From assembly GCA_024695935.1 (NCBI GenBank), contig JAILHH010000034.1, positions 29,732 to 93,731 of the forward strand: a stretch of DNA of 64,000 nucleotides, written 5' to 3'. A program made the position numbers and the translations under genes. The stretch comes from Acetatifactor sp. GTDB lineage: Bacteria; Bacillota; Clostridia; Lachnospirales; Lachnospiraceae. Numbering within the stretch: position 1 is the first letter of the stretch; each line of letters begins with the position of its first letter. Below are positions 53,301 through 62,311 of the stretch, one piece after another. The notes beneath the pieces were generated by a model. The model made no database searches. It was given only the letters and a program-made list of their open reading frames with translations, and was not told where the DNA came from.

Positions 53301-56300
53301 GTCGTGCGTTTTGGCTTTTCTTTGCTTTGCTCAATGCCTCGCCACGGTTACGCATTAATGCCTGCGTTTTCATAATCGAACCTACTGCGGTTCTTGAATA
53401 CTTCGCCATTGCCTGCAAAAATCTGGCTGCGTTTCCTGCCTTTTCAGCAATGATCCGACCCCATTCTGTAACCTTTGAAAAGTCGTTTGTCTCAACTGCA
53501 TCGTTAACCTTTTCTTCGAGAAGCATCATTGCTTCGTCAAGCTGAACACCGCTTAAGTCAACACCGTCTCTGATACGCTGTTCCTCATAGAATCTGTTCT
53601 TTTCAAGGTTCTCAGATGCCTTTTCCAAAGACTTCTTTTCAGTAATCTTTTTTGTCTGATAAAGTTTCTCATACTCTTCATCAGTAACATACTTCATAGA
53701 TGCCTCGGATGCTTTGAAAATCTCGCTATTTCTAAAAGTATTGCTGTAAGTACGTGAAGTATACTTTCCTTCTCCTTTAGGTGTAGCCTGCTCGAATTTC
53801 ATGTTCTTGACACGCTGATCGTAGGTGTCCGCCAAAGCACGCATAACAGAGAAGTTGTTCATAGACTGCTCTTGAATTTTTTTCTGTAATGTTATGGCCT
53901 TGTCGTAATCATCAGAGTTAAGCGCCCTTGTGTACTGGTCTACAAGGTCGTCACCAACAAACTGTCTTAATGTTTTAACTCTGTCCTCTGCGCCCTTAAT
54001 CTCCGTGGGAATAAGTGAGTTTGAAATGTTATTAATATGCGTTTCAACTCTGCCCGGGAAGTGTCCGTCTTGGTAAGGAAGGGTTGACTTCTTTCCGTAT
54101 GCCTTCTCTTTTCCGTGGAGCTTCTTGTCAACAATGTCGGCCTGTCTGCGGATTTCGTCTAACAACTTCGCATCTTTGGTTTCGATGTACTCATTAAACA
54201 GAGAAACAATGTTCTGCACTTCCACGTCCACATCTTCGCCATAGCCTCTTGTTGATGCTCTTAAAGATGCCCCAGTGTTAAATCCGTTAACGGTTGACTT
54301 TGAACGTCCGTTCTCAATAGGCTGTGTAGGAGGCAAGGTCTGACTGTTTTTCAGCGCTTCAATAACCATTGCATCGGGGTCTGCATCCTCGGGAGTAACC
54401 ATCTGATTGTCAACAGTAGGGATTGTCTCTTCTAAGGCAGGGTTGATTTCTTCGGCAAGCTGTGGTACGGTGTCCTTAGAGGCATCAACGGTAGAAAGGA
54501 GAGACCCCTGCTGAGTATCGGCAGGACTCGGGAACTCCGTTGGTGCCTCATCTGTTTTAACACCATAAATCGCATGTGCGCCATCCTTCCTTTTACGTAT
54601 GGTTATTTTTACACCATATTCATTCTCGTCACCTTCGAAACTTATAGGAGTATAAAAATAATCCCACAAACTGTTAGGTTCATTTACACTCGCTTTACTA
54701 TGGTTATGATGAGGCGAACTGTAAGAATACGTTGTATTGCCCAATACATCTGCAAATAATTTCATCGCTCCGATATGCTGGGTAGATGAACTAGGAGATA
54801 GCGAATGTCTTAGTCCTGTTCTATCGAAAACCACCTGGATATCGTGGCCATTTATGGAAACCTCGGCGTTACTTCCGATCTGCTCTTTTATCAGGGCTTT
54901 GAGTTTCTTGAGGTTGTCTTTAATGGTATTATCGTCACCACTCAGCATATCTCCGGCACTGTCTAATACATCATTTGAGATATTGACAGTCTTTCCGTTT
55001 TCAATAGCTTGCTTTCGAGTTTTGGCAAGTAAACTTAATCCTCTGGCGCCGTTCTTTTCGTAAGGAATAATTATTCGTCCATACTCATCTGTTGTTTCTG
55101 TACTATTAGGTTCCTGCACATCTTGCTCCAACTGAGGAACGGACTTTGCCTGTTCTACTTTAGGCTGTTCAAGTACTGGGATATTATTAGGCTGTTCCTC
55201 AGTAGGTGCGGTCTCTTCAATAGGTGCATTTTCCTCAGTAACATTGTTTGCTCTGAAATTACCAACACCGCCTGTGATACCACCCATAATTCCGCCCGAA
55301 ACACCGCCTGCAAGGGCTGAAACAAGTGTCTGCTTACCAACATTAAGGAGTGCGCCTTTAATGGCTTCCTCGGGCGATTTTCCACTTTCTACTTGGCTAA
55401 TCCAGTCCTGCACAAAATCACTCTGATGTTTGTTCACAACAAGATCAAGAAGTGTTCCAGATACCTCCGAAACTGCTTCCTCTGTTGCCTCTGTTCCTGC
55501 TTGCTTAAGTGCGTTCAATGCAAGGGATTTAATGGTCTGCTTTCCAAGGGCTCCGCTTGCCAACTTAAAAAGGTTATCTGTGGGAAGTTTTTCGGTCAAG
55601 GCTTCAATAGCACCTTTTCCACCGGCAGTTAATAACTTCTGTGTTGCCGTTGTGTCTTTTCCCTTTTCCTCGGACAAACTACTTGATGATGCGTTCATTC
55701 CCATGAGTGCACTTGTAGCACCAGAACTACCGCCCATAAGCATAGCGGTACCCATATCCAAAAGAGAAGTTCCAACATCGTAACCAAAGTTCGCTATGTT
55801 ATCCAAGGTCTGATTTTCGATCTTATCGGAGATCGCTTTCTTTGTGCCACCACGCATAGTACCAACTAAGGAACCTGCAGTATCTATACCCGATTTGCTT
55901 CCGAGTGGCTTGCCCGATAAATAGTTTGCCGTTTCACCTACAAGGTGTGCACCGCTTAATATCGGATTGATAACTGCGCTTTCAAGCGTGCTCACTACAC
56001 CGTGATTTTTACCGTGTTTTTCTGCGCTATCGGACAGTTTATTCATAGCATCACGGCTAAAGTATTCTCTCAAATCATCCCCGGATATGCCGTTCTTTTC
56101 GGCTTTCTTAAGGAAGTCTGAATATACTTTGGGCTGTGTGCTTCTCATGCCCTGACCCATAATAGTACCACCGTCAACAGTGGATGCTAAACGCATTTCG
56201 TTTTCCGATAAGTTCTGTTTAGAAACAAAGTCGGCAATCTGTTTGTTCTTTGCCTCTGTGTATTTAGGCAACAATGACTGCTTCTTGTTGTATTCATCTC

Positions 56301-56496
56301 GTGCATTTTTGGAAAATATACGCTGAACAGCGTTGTAAGAAGGAATAGTCTCGTATTCCTTTATTGTTTTCTTGTCCTCGTCTGTATAATCAGAAATAGA
56401 GGGAACCTTTGCGGTTCCCCCTTTCTTCTTGACTGCCAAAGTGGAGGTAGGCTCGGCAATCCTTATAGGCTGTTTGTAAGTGTTTGCTTTTCTCAT
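50374..56496 (-). CDS. Giant (2040-residue) phage polyvalent/internal virion protein
   Basis: The N-terminal 420 residues are mixed helical with Gly/Ala-rich hydrophobic stretches (I-M-G-G-I-T-G-G-V-G) that may cross membranes. Residues about 535-655 (R-T-G-L-R-H-S-L-S, then L-W-D-Y-F-Y-T-P-I-S and V-K-I-T-I-R-K-R-K-D-G) resemble the phage Barnase-EndoU-ColicinE5/RelE-like (PBECR/LPD3) nuclease-type domain of polyvalent proteins. The region near 1290-1330 (Y-L-S-M-L-G-N-P-R-T-H-I-K-N-V-L-G-N) is another polyvalent-protein signature. Three repeats N-L-(D/E)-G-F-x-x-(L/M)-M-G close the protein near 1984, 2004 and 2028. Such proteins are packaged and injected with phage DNA. ATG 56496 follows AAGGAGG. 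Domain names are by recognition, not search. Confidence 0.72.
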   Translation of the reverse strand: MRKANTYKQPIRIAEPTSTLAVKKKGGTAKVPSISDYTDEDKKTIKEYETIPSYNAVQRIFSKNARDEYNKKQSLLPKYTEAKNKQIADFVSKQNLSENEMRLASTVDGGTIMGQGMRSTQPKVYSDFLKKAEKNGISGDDLREYFSRDAMNKLSDSAEKHGKNHGVVSTLESAVINPILSGAHLVGETANYLSGKPLGSKSGIDTAGSLVGTMRGGTKKAISDKIENQTLDNIANFGYDVGTSLLDMGTAMLMGGSSGATSALMGMNASSSSLSEEKGKDTTATQKLLTAGGKGAIEALTEKLPTDNLFKLASGALGKQTIKSLALNALKQAGTEATEEAVSEVSGTLLDLVVNKHQSDFVQDWISQVESGKSPEEAIKGALLNVGKQTLVSALAGGVSGGIMGGITGGVGNFRANNVTEENAPIEETAPTEEQPNNIPVLEQPKVEQAKSVPQLEQDVQEPNSTETTDEYGRIIIPYEKNGARGLSLLAKTRKQAIENGKTVNISNDVLDSAGDMLSGDDNTIKDNLKKLKALIKEQIGSNAEVSINGHDIQVVFDRTGLRHSLSPSSSTQHIGAMKLFADVLGNTTYSYSSPHHNHSKASVNEPNSLWDYFYTPISFEGDENEYGVKITIRKRKDGAHAIYGVKTDEAPTEFPSPADTQQGSLLSTVDASKDTVPQLAEEINPALEETIPTVDNQMVTPEDADPDAMVIEALKNSQTLPPTQPIENGRSKSTVNGFNTGASLRASTRGYGEDVDVEVQNIVSLFNEYIETKDAKLLDEIRRQADIVDKKLHGKEKAYGKKSTLPYQDGHFPGRVETHINNISNSLIPTEIKGAEDRVKTLRQFVGDDLVDQYTRALNSDDYDKAITLQKKIQEQSMNNFSVMRALADTYDQRVKNMKFEQATPKGEGKYTSRTYSNTFRNSEIFKASEASMKYVTDEEYEKLYQTKKITEKKSLEKASENLEKNRFYEEQRIRDGVDLSGVQLDEAMMLLEEKVNDAVETNDFSKVTEWGRIIAEKAGNAARFLQAMAKYSRTAVGSIMKTQALMRNRGEALSKAKKSQNARLATALSKLGDDGTNVKPRPVPSHETIVEQVRNTLKKELTSVNQYDEKAIDDIATMIESGMDVNTLGDEILAYLYEGKFFEPTVEDTKKIKQSTIIKNALLKLAPGEPQAPKAPKTFSQIRYEVESALADEPAYANFTDKDIDFLAHMVEKGESTDAIAQMLNTRLATGNFGVSDEDMQAVVDYFNLAKEFPMDSKQHVQYETEAYKILAQYMGEATFMEKWNAWRYLSMLGNPRTHIKNVLGNFTFGAITNFKDNIGAVLESMFVDQDQRTRAILNPLSQNDSDLLTLAKDDADNVWGTLTNGGHKFAMENEILRQRDVFKGKGFNKTNDLVSNGLEAEDNFALVNKYKRALAGFLKARGVTAEQFQEMQRDGSELLDEARTYAIQQAQIATFHEDNSWANILNQWKKVAQGETGGNKAGGVLAGVLDSLFPFTKTPLNVLKQGAIKYNPAVSLVEALYKNANSKDYSPSEIIDAYARTLTGTGIVALGAYLASRGILRTTGDKDDKELDRVTKKQKYSINVNGKSYTIDWLAPTALPLFMGASFYEVAEGKGINFMDALTSISQPMIENSMLDGLDNALDTIANSYDDENNNIALISSSIAMGYLGQGVPTILGQVARSVDDTRRNVATGQRGILDQVGRQLNTNRNKIPFLSQTSQPYVNAWGETQENTGGNFLGRLAYNMLSPGYYSDTTEDATEQELYRLTRDGENHNIVPKSAPTSREGEKLPVEKQTEYATVRGQQQKQMLDEIIQTKEYKKLADDEKVALIKEVENLANAIATDKVFQDDMTQGNTYKKIYSIYTDKGADGLANFYKLHEQTKNGSREEVFNAVDTTDLTPEDKGYYFKKLYSLDKGGKYLESYGDNYIYDWYKIKILAGSESSKALRTMISLGNYSEEEKQLLYNAVDVKDNKYTPQTSTGNLDGFAQMMGLGSGTTQQTGNLDGFAKMMGIDYNSQPVQQESQANLEGFKKLMGLE

Positions 56497-56508
56497 TAGG
56501 TTTCCTCC

Positions 56509-57801
56509 TTAAAGCTGAGAAAGAATGTAAGCGATCTCGTCCTCTGTATAATTGCTTGCTTTAAGCCCCTGTCTTATAGCATCAATAGAATTACCTGCAC
56601 TTTGTGCCTGCTTTGATAACGCTATAATATCGCTAAGCGAACCGTAGGACTGTGCCCCGGTATTCGCTGTCGATACACTGGGTGTTGCGTTACCATTTGT
56701 AGAAACTACTTTTGCCTGATTCTTCAAGTAGTTATTGTAGTTGGTCTTTGCAAGTGCCTGGTCCTGTGCAATCTGATCTGAAATCAGAGAAGTAAGCGCA
56801 TTTGCATAGGTGTTATCCTGTGAGGCCAAAGCGTTATAGAGGTTGCTGTAAGTGTTCAACAGTCCGCTATTTCTTGCGCTCTCAATCTGTGACAGATAAT
56901 TGTTGTAATCGGATGAAGCGTTCGCCAAAGCATCGTTATAAGATGTTCTTGCGTTTGCTACGTTCCTGTCGTAAGCGTTCCTCAGAGAAGCAAGGTCGGT
57001 ATCTAACTGCGTATTGATGCTGTTACGTGAATTACCGTAGTTGTTTGCTAATCCTGCCAAAGTACTCTCAGCAAGTCCACCACTGTAACCAAGCGCCGAT
57101 AAATTCTGTCTGAGGTTTCTCTGAGAAAGCATGTTCTGAATGTATGCTTCCTGCAATGCTTTCTCTGCGTTCTTGTTGATGCTATCCTGGCTAGTGTCAT
57201 AGTCACTCTGCAGAGAATTAAGAGCATTATCAAGATTACTGGCTAAACTGCTTAGACGTGTGTCGTAAGCGTTTCGTAACTGATTTAAGTTATTCTGATA
57301 TGTCTGCTCAACAAGTCTTGCGTGTTCTTCCTGCTGTGCCCTTAACTGTGCCGACTGCTGATCTTGATATGCTTTAAGCAATCCCGATAACTGATCTGCG
57401 TATGATTCGTTTGTAGGCTGTGTTGCAACTGCGCTTGTTCCTGCAACTGCGGTTCTTGATGTTCCGCCACTTCCACCACTTCCGCCCGAATTAGGTGCGG
57501 TTTCATCTTCAATATTGTTTGTGGGCAACGTCACGCCCAAGTTCTTCGCTACATACGAATTGCTCTGAGGAACTGTGGGAGTGTAATTACTCTGCGCAAC
57601 TTTTGCAGGGGTTATAGCAGGCAAAGCGCCTTTGAGATAACTCGTGTCAGGCGCCGGGCCAATACCATAAAACGAACCGCTATTGGGGTTCGATGCTACC
57701 ACTGTTTTGCTCTGCGTAGGTGTTGCTGTGTTTTTCTTTTTAGCACTTTTTAACGCACCAATAAGAGAACCTGCGTAATTAGGGCTTGTGATTACTGCCA
57801 T
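56509..57801 (-). CDS. Coiled-coil phage structural protein
   Basis: A 430-residue protein. The first 120 residues are low-complexity and Thr/Ala/Asn-rich, with a Gly-Gly-Ser-Gly stretch. Residues about 135-350 are a long Gln/Asn/Leu-rich coiled coil with repeated N-A-Y-D-x-x-V/L-A-x-A and S-D-Y-N-N-Y patterns. G-Y-S-G-G-L-A-E-S-T in the middle interrupts it. No enzymatic motif is seen. It lies 12 nt before the giant protein and is probably an internal or tail structural partner. The function is otherwise unknown. Confidence 0.65.
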   Translation of the reverse strand: MAVITSPNYAGSLIGALKSAKKKNTATPTQSKTVVASNPNSGSFYGIGPAPDTSYLKGALPAITPAKVAQSNYTPTVPQSNSYVAKNLGVTLPTNNIEDETAPNSGGSGGSGGTSRTAVAGTSAVATQPTNESYADQLSGLLKAYQDQQSAQLRAQQEEHARLVEQTYQNNLNQLRNAYDTRLSSLASNLDNALNSLQSDYDTSQDSINKNAEKALQEAYIQNMLSQRNLRQNLSALGYSGGLAESTLAGLANNYGNSRNSINTQLDTDLASLRNAYDRNVANARTSYNDALANASSDYNNYLSQIESARNSGLLNTYSNLYNALASQDNTYANALTSLISDQIAQDQALAKTNYNNYLKNQAKVVSTNGNATPSVSTANTGAQSYGSLSDIIALSKQAQSAGNSIDAIRQGLKASNYTEDEIAYILSQL

Positions 57802-57814
57802 TTCTTATCTCCTT

Positions 57815-58549
57815 TCACGCTTTAATCAGCTTGCCGATTTTCAGCAAAGATAACATCATAGTGTTCTGATATGCCGTACCAATATACAAAACGCCTGACT
57901 TCACAATGCCGTTTGCAACTGCGATTTTTCTTCTGTGAGAAAGTGACACATCTTTTTCCCCGATTGATTTAAGAGCATCAGTAATCGAGGAAATGTTACT
58001 TGCGCACTTCTTGTAATAAACAATTTCGGGGCAAGGAATTGCGGTACTCTCTGCCGTAGTATACGGACACTGAGACCAAAAATCCCAGTCGCTAGGTTTA
58101 AACGGAGTACGTACAACACCGTATGCGTGCCCCTTTGCTTCAATAACCGTATCAACACCATCAAAGATACCTACGTGATGAATGGTTGAAGGCTCGTTTG
58201 CATCGTGTGCTTTATAGACAAGCTGTCCTAACTTTTTGGGGAAGGTTTTAATCTTCCCCTTTTCCTTTGAAGCAATATACATACCTACTGCGGATTTGTC
58301 CTGTGCCGATACATATTTAGGCGTGCCGGTTGTGGTATCACACCATAACGCACCCTTAATCAGTCCAACGCAATCATGCACCTTTACGCCTAACTGCTTT
58401 GTGTAATCGTTGGAACCGTACATTGAAGGGTACTGTGCTTTCTTCTGTTTCAGCAAAGTCGATGTGCTCTTCTGTCCAAACGTGCCGTACCAATAAGGCA
58501 GGCCGATCTGTGCCCTGGCATACTCAACAAGCCATTTGTTTGTTTTCAT
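57815..58549 (-). CDS. Phage endolysin, NlpC/P60 peptidase with C-terminal wall-binding segment
   Basis: A 244-residue lysin. The NlpC/P60 fold has the catalytic Cys in V-H-D-C-V-G-L-I-K-G (about residue 58) and His in T-I-H-H-V-G-I-F (about 122). The last 60 residues (D-A-L-K-S-I-G-E-K-D-V-S, K-I-A-V-A-N-G-I, Q-N-T-M-M-L-S-L-L-K) match a C-terminal segment often found on clostridial phage lysins that likely binds the wall. It cleaves peptidoglycan stem peptides at lysis. It is followed by the coiled-coil gene and preceded by holin-type genes. Confidence 0.85.
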   Translation of the reverse strand: MKTNKWLVEYARAQIGLPYWYGTFGQKSTSTLLKQKKAQYPSMYGSNDYTKQLGVKVHDCVGLIKGALWCDTTTGTPKYVSAQDKSAVGMYIASKEKGKIKTFPKKLGQLVYKAHDANEPSTIHHVGIFDGVDTVIEAKGHAYGVVRTPFKPSDWDFWSQCPYTTAESTAIPCPEIVYYKKCASNISSITDALKSIGEKDVSLSHRRKIAVANGIVKSGVLYIGTAYQNTMMLSLLKIGKLIKA

Positions 58550-58565
58550 AAAATTTCCCCTTTCC

Positions 58566-58889
58566 TTAGATGCCTAACAGTGACTTCATTAAGTAACCTA
58601 CTAGGCCACCCAGAATAAGTGTTAAGACATACTTCGTAATTTCTGTGTAGCGTGATGCTTTGTCTTTATATGGTGCCTGTTCCACTTCCAGTAATCGCTT
58701 TGAAAGTTTCTCCTGCTGTGCTGAAAACTTCGACTGTTCTTTCACCATGTTTTCAACACTTAAAGACATTCGTTCCACGCTGATCGTTAAGTTCTGTATT
58801 GTAGCAGTCATATCTTCGAGTTTCTCAACTCTCTGCTCCACCAAGTTTATTTTGCCGTTCAATTCCGTTACCTTGATATCTAAATCCAT
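58566..58889 (-). CDS. Holin-associated XhlA-like membrane protein
   Basis: A 107-residue protein. Residues 1-75 form a coiled coil (V-E-Q-R-V-E-K-L-E-D, then V-E-N-M-V-K-E-Q), and residues about 86-105 are one TM helix (Y-V-L-T-L-I-L-G-G-L-V-G-Y-L). This matches the haemolysin XhlA type of phage lysis accessory proteins. ATG 58889. It sits directly before the endolysin gene. Confidence 0.75.
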   Translation of the reverse strand: MDLDIKVTELNGKINLVEQRVEKLEDMTATIQNLTISVERMSLSVENMVKEQSKFSAQQEKLSKRLLEVEQAPYKDKASRYTEITKYVLTLILGGLVGYLMKSLLGI

Positions 58890-58946
58890 GCTTGGCTTCC
58901 CCTTGATTTAATTTTAATTCGCATCTTCAAAATTTCTTAGCACTAT

Positions 58947-59183
58947 TTACTCTTCCACCTCAGGAAGTCCTGCCAATGCTGTGAGCATCGCTACACAACC
59001 TGCCAGCAGTCCTGTCAAGAGGGAGGCAATTATAATGGTCAAAATAGACCAATTAGCATTCTGAACCATCACAGGTGTGATAACAAGTCCGACAGGAATC
59101 TGAGACGCTAAGGTCTGAGCCGTTGTTCGAATCGCCCTCACAAGCGCGGCTTCAAGCCATTTCTTTGTAAATACATTCTTCAT
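58947..59183 (-). CDS. Phage holin (r1t-like)
   Basis: A 78-residue protein with two hydrophobic helices (about 27-45 and 48-70), a basic N-terminus (K-K-W-L-E-A-A-L-V-R-A-I-R-T-T-A-Q-T) and an acidic C-terminal tail (V-E-E). The pattern resembles r1t-type holins, which permeabilise the membrane for the endolysin. ATG 59183. It lies in the lysis cassette. Confidence 0.78.
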   Translation of the reverse strand: MKNVFTKKWLEAALVRAIRTTAQTLASQIPVGLVITPVMVQNANWSILTIIIASLLTGLLAGCVAMLTALAGLPEVEE

Positions 59184-59209
59184 AGTTTATTCTCCTTTCA
59201 TGTTTAAGA

Positions 59210-61174
59210 CTAAGGTGTAACCGCTACACCATTGACTGTGATATTGCACTTAAAGTCGTATACGTTGCCCCCATTGGTTGTTCCGTCACCCACGTCTGCC
59301 AATTTAAGGGTGTAATCATTATCCGTTCCCGTGACTCCGCTGGGATTGAATGTAAACGAGTATGTTGTAGGTCCTGTTGTAGGAACCGCCCACTTATCGG
59401 GCGATTTCATTCTGTTCTTAATGTACTGTGCGCCCGCGTTTCCCGTTAAAGCGTTGCCATTACTATCTTCTGCCGATAACTCATAAACCACATCCACGGT
59501 GTTGTCGGTGTTCGGAGTTAAATATGAACGGATATTCTTGATTTCCACCACATCTACGCCATCGTTTGTGGCTGTTTTGGTGATGTTAAATGCGTATTCG
59601 CTCGGTGTAACGCTTGCCGATACCGTAATGGTAATTGTTGCGGTATAACCACCATCAACAGAAACGTTGATTGTATAGGTTCCTGCTGTCGTCATATCCA
59701 CATTTGATGTGTCAATGGTAGCCTGTGATGTAAGGTCCTGGGTCGTGTTGTCGGTGTATGTTCCTGTTACAGTAATGTCGTTAGTATTTAACGTTTCGCC
59801 AACCTCATAGGTTGTCTTGGTCTTTGTTGCTCCGATGCCTGTAAGCTCGGCAGGAGTATCATCACCACCACCGCTATCGTCACCGCCACCGCCTTCGCTT
59901 GCGTTAACAGTAATAGGAATACAACAGTCAAACATTTCTCCGTCAATCGTGCATGAACCCCATACAAAGTATGATCCTGCGGTTGTAAGAACGTTATTTC
60001 CGTCCACGGGAACGTCTGATAAATCCCATGTAATCTGTGATGTAACCGCTGCAACGTTCTGCATATTTGCACCGACAGAGTTAACTCGCCAATTAGAACG
60101 GCTGAATGTATCGCCAACGGTGTATGTGTTGGTCGTATAAGTCGGCGGATAAATCAAAGGTGAAATACCGATAATAGGGTTGCCGTAAAACTTATGTGAT
60201 GCCGAACCCTTTGACCGCATGTTTGAATTGAGCAAGCCATCAATGATAGGCGTATACCAATTCTTGTGAGTAAGTCCGTTAGGATGCAGGTCGCTGTTTG
60301 TAAGCTCTGTGGGAATGAGATGATAAAGATCTAAAAACTCAACGCTCCACTTTGCACAAACCTCGCTTGCGCATTCCCAATAAGCCCACTGTTTCCACTG
60401 CGCAATGGCTGATGTAAGTCTGTGAACGGTCATAAAGACAATTCTCTTGTTGTAAAACCTCTGTGTGAGGTATTTCATCGTGTATTCCATAGCACCGGCA
60501 AATGTGTTGATGTTGGTCTTGTAATACTTTTCACGGATATTCTCGTTACCTGTCTTGATTGTACCGATAGGCTTGTTTCTCATAAGGTCGTTGATACCAC
60601 CCTCAACCACAACAACGTCAACATCATCGTAAGCGGCTGCATCATATACACCGTCCATAATTCTCTGAGCGATTGATGCGCCCACTGACGGGTCCTGATA
60701 AGCCACTGTTGCACCGGCAATACCATCATTGACGATTGTTGCCGTGGGATGTAACTGTCCTATCCAATAAGGATAAGGATGTTCACCTAGTAATACATTT
60801 GTTCCTGTGCCATAGCAAATAGAATCACCGATAAAAAGAATTTTCTTTCCATCAAGTAGGTCAACCGCCTCACCACTTCCACCGCCACCGGGAACAGGAT
60901 GTTCATCCATATAATCTGCAACGGCCTGCGCTACCTGGGCATCGGTTGCGTCTGCTCCGTCCTGTCCGTCTGCTCCATCAGCACCGTTCATAACGTTGAT
61001 AGATGCTTCACTTTCAACGCCACCGTTTGACGTATAACCAAAAGTCACCCTCGTACCACCCGAAATAGGTGTTGTGCTTTTGATCGTACACGGCGCACCC
61101 TTTAAAGCTCCGACTCCATCCAAGGACTCTTGAACATATTTTTTAGCTGCGCCTAATGCTTCTGCACTAAACAT
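59210..61174 (-). CDS. Phage tail protein with SGNH-hydrolase and bacterial Ig-like domains
   Basis: A 654-residue protein. A short collagen-like G-A-D-G-A-D-G-Q-D-G segment precedes an SGNH/GDSL hydrolase (about residues 108-300): block I G-D-S-I-C-Y-G, block II with G-I-A-G-A-T, block III G-G-I-N-D-L, block V D-L-H-P-N-G-L-T-H. Ig-like (Big_3 type) repeats follow (about 350-560), and a beta-rich C-terminus. It is probably a receptor-binding or depolymerase tail protein that removes acyl groups from surface glycans. ATG 61174. Confidence 0.8.
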   Translation of the reverse strand: MFSAEALGAAKKYVQESLDGVGALKGAPCTIKSTTPISGGTRVTFGYTSNGGVESEASINVMNGADGADGQDGADATDAQVAQAVADYMDEHPVPGGGGSGEAVDLLDGKKILFIGDSICYGTGTNVLLGEHPYPYWIGQLHPTATIVNDGIAGATVAYQDPSVGASIAQRIMDGVYDAAAYDDVDVVVVEGGINDLMRNKPIGTIKTGNENIREKYYKTNINTFAGAMEYTMKYLTQRFYNKRIVFMTVHRLTSAIAQWKQWAYWECASEVCAKWSVEFLDLYHLIPTELTNSDLHPNGLTHKNWYTPIIDGLLNSNMRSKGSASHKFYGNPIIGISPLIYPPTYTTNTYTVGDTFSRSNWRVNSVGANMQNVAAVTSQITWDLSDVPVDGNNVLTTAGSYFVWGSCTIDGEMFDCCIPITVNASEGGGGDDSGGGDDTPAELTGIGATKTKTTYEVGETLNTNDITVTGTYTDNTTQDLTSQATIDTSNVDMTTAGTYTINVSVDGGYTATITITVSASVTPSEYAFNITKTATNDGVDVVEIKNIRSYLTPNTDNTVDVVYELSAEDSNGNALTGNAGAQYIKNRMKSPDKWAVPTTGPTTYSFTFNPSGVTGTDNDYTLKLADVGDGTTNGGNVYDFKCNITVNGVAVTP

Positions 61175-61188
61175 ATAAGTACTCCTTT

Positions 61189-61374
61189 CTACATTTCGTT
61201 CCAGTAGCCGTTAAAAGCCATGTAATATCCAACTACCGTATGACTGGACTCGTTAACCACCATTAACTTAGTTCCGTCCTCAAAGTCTGTTCCCTGCTCA
61301 AACTCTGTTGTGGAACACATGTAAGTAGGGGCTTCTTTCATGGGCTTCACGCCCTGTGATGCAATCTGCTTCAT
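61189..61374 (-). CDS. Small phage protein of unknown function
   Basis: A 61-residue protein with no known motif; composition is polar with V-V-N-E-S-S-H-T-V-V-G-Y near the end. The start is ATG 61374, preceded by AAAGGAG; the upstream in-frame codon at 61398 is rejected. It lies between two tail protein genes, so it may be a small tail or fibre-associated protein. Confidence 0.55.
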   Translation of the reverse strand: MKQIASQGVKPMKEAPTYMCSTTEFEQGTDFEDGTKLMVVNESSHTVVGYYMAFNGYWNEM

Positions 61375-61390
61375 TTTCTTTCTCCTTTCT

Positions 61391-62308
61391 TTATGCAAGA
61401 GGCGTATTGCCTAAATACACTTCATCAATTTCAATATTTCCTAGAAGTGACTCATCTATCTGAACACTTCCAAGGTAAACTGTGGGAAAACCTTTTTTTA
61501 TTAAGGTGATTGTGGCTGAACCATTTCCGCCGTTTACCCCGGTATTCATACTCGGTGAATAGGTTGTGCCTTTGTATGCGAATGAAGGAACACCGCCTAT
61601 CCATCCACTTCCTCCGGCTCCTGCCATCCAGTAACCTCCACCGCCACCGAAGAAGCCACCGCCTCCACCTGCGCCTTGTCCTAAGCCGTTAGCACCGCCT
61701 TGACCGAAACTTCCTGTTCCTGCCGTGTTACCTGCGCCACCGCCTGTTTGTGTACCACCGTTTGCCCAATGAGTTGAATTATCGGTAACGTTTCCCCCAC
61801 TGGTACCACCACCGGCACCGCCGTTATAACCATGAAGTGAGAAATTATAGTTAGGAGGCCACCATCCGTTTGAACCACCCATACCACCGCCACCACCGGC
61901 TACGATCAGTCCTTTTTGGTTGGTAACAAAGTTTGTATATCCGATTGAGGACAGCGTTCCCGAAACTGTTGCTATGTGAGTAGCACCACCACCGCCACAA
62001 CCAACGCCATGTGTTCCGCCATCGGGATTTCCCGTACCCGAACCGCTTCCGCCACCGTTATATCCGCCTGTGGTCTGTGAACCTTGTCCGCCTATCCCGA
62101 TATAGAGAACCGTTCCACGCTTTAGGTATTTATATCCGATTGCACGTCCGCCTGCACCACCCGAATACGCATCTTTAGAACCGCCTTGGGCGCCGTAGAT
62201 ATCAAACTTGTAAACACCGCTTTTGGGGATTGCGTACGATTGAATACCACCGCTATAAGAAACACTAACGGATTCTCCTTCATTTGTTATTGAACCGCTA
62301 ATCGCCAT
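61391..62308 (-). CDS. Glycine-rich phage tail/adhesin protein
   Basis: A 305-residue protein. An N-terminal beta domain (I-T-N-E-G-E-S-V-S-V, Y-K-F-D-I-Y-G-A-Q-G-G) opens into a long Gly-rich region (about 40-260) with many G-G-G and G-A-G-G runs and few charged residues. The C-terminal V-Y-L-G-S-V-Q-I-D-E and V-Y-L-G-N-T-P-L repeat suggests a beta fibre tip. Similar glycine-rich domains form polyglycine-II bundles at phage adhesin tips. ATG 62308. Confidence 0.72.
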   Translation of the reverse strand: MAISGSITNEGESVSVSYSGGIQSYAIPKSGVYKFDIYGAQGGSKDAYSGGAGGRAIGYKYLKRGTVLYIGIGGQGSQTTGGYNGGGSGSGTGNPDGGTHGVGCGGGGATHIATVSGTLSSIGYTNFVTNQKGLIVAGGGGGMGGSNGWWPPNYNFSLHGYNGGAGGGTSGGNVTDNSTHWANGGTQTGGGAGNTAGTGSFGQGGANGLGQGAGGGGGFFGGGGGYWMAGAGGSGWIGGVPSFAYKGTTYSPSMNTGVNGGNGSATITLIKKGFPTVYLGSVQIDESLLGNIEIDEVYLGNTPLA

Positions 62309-62311
62309 AGG

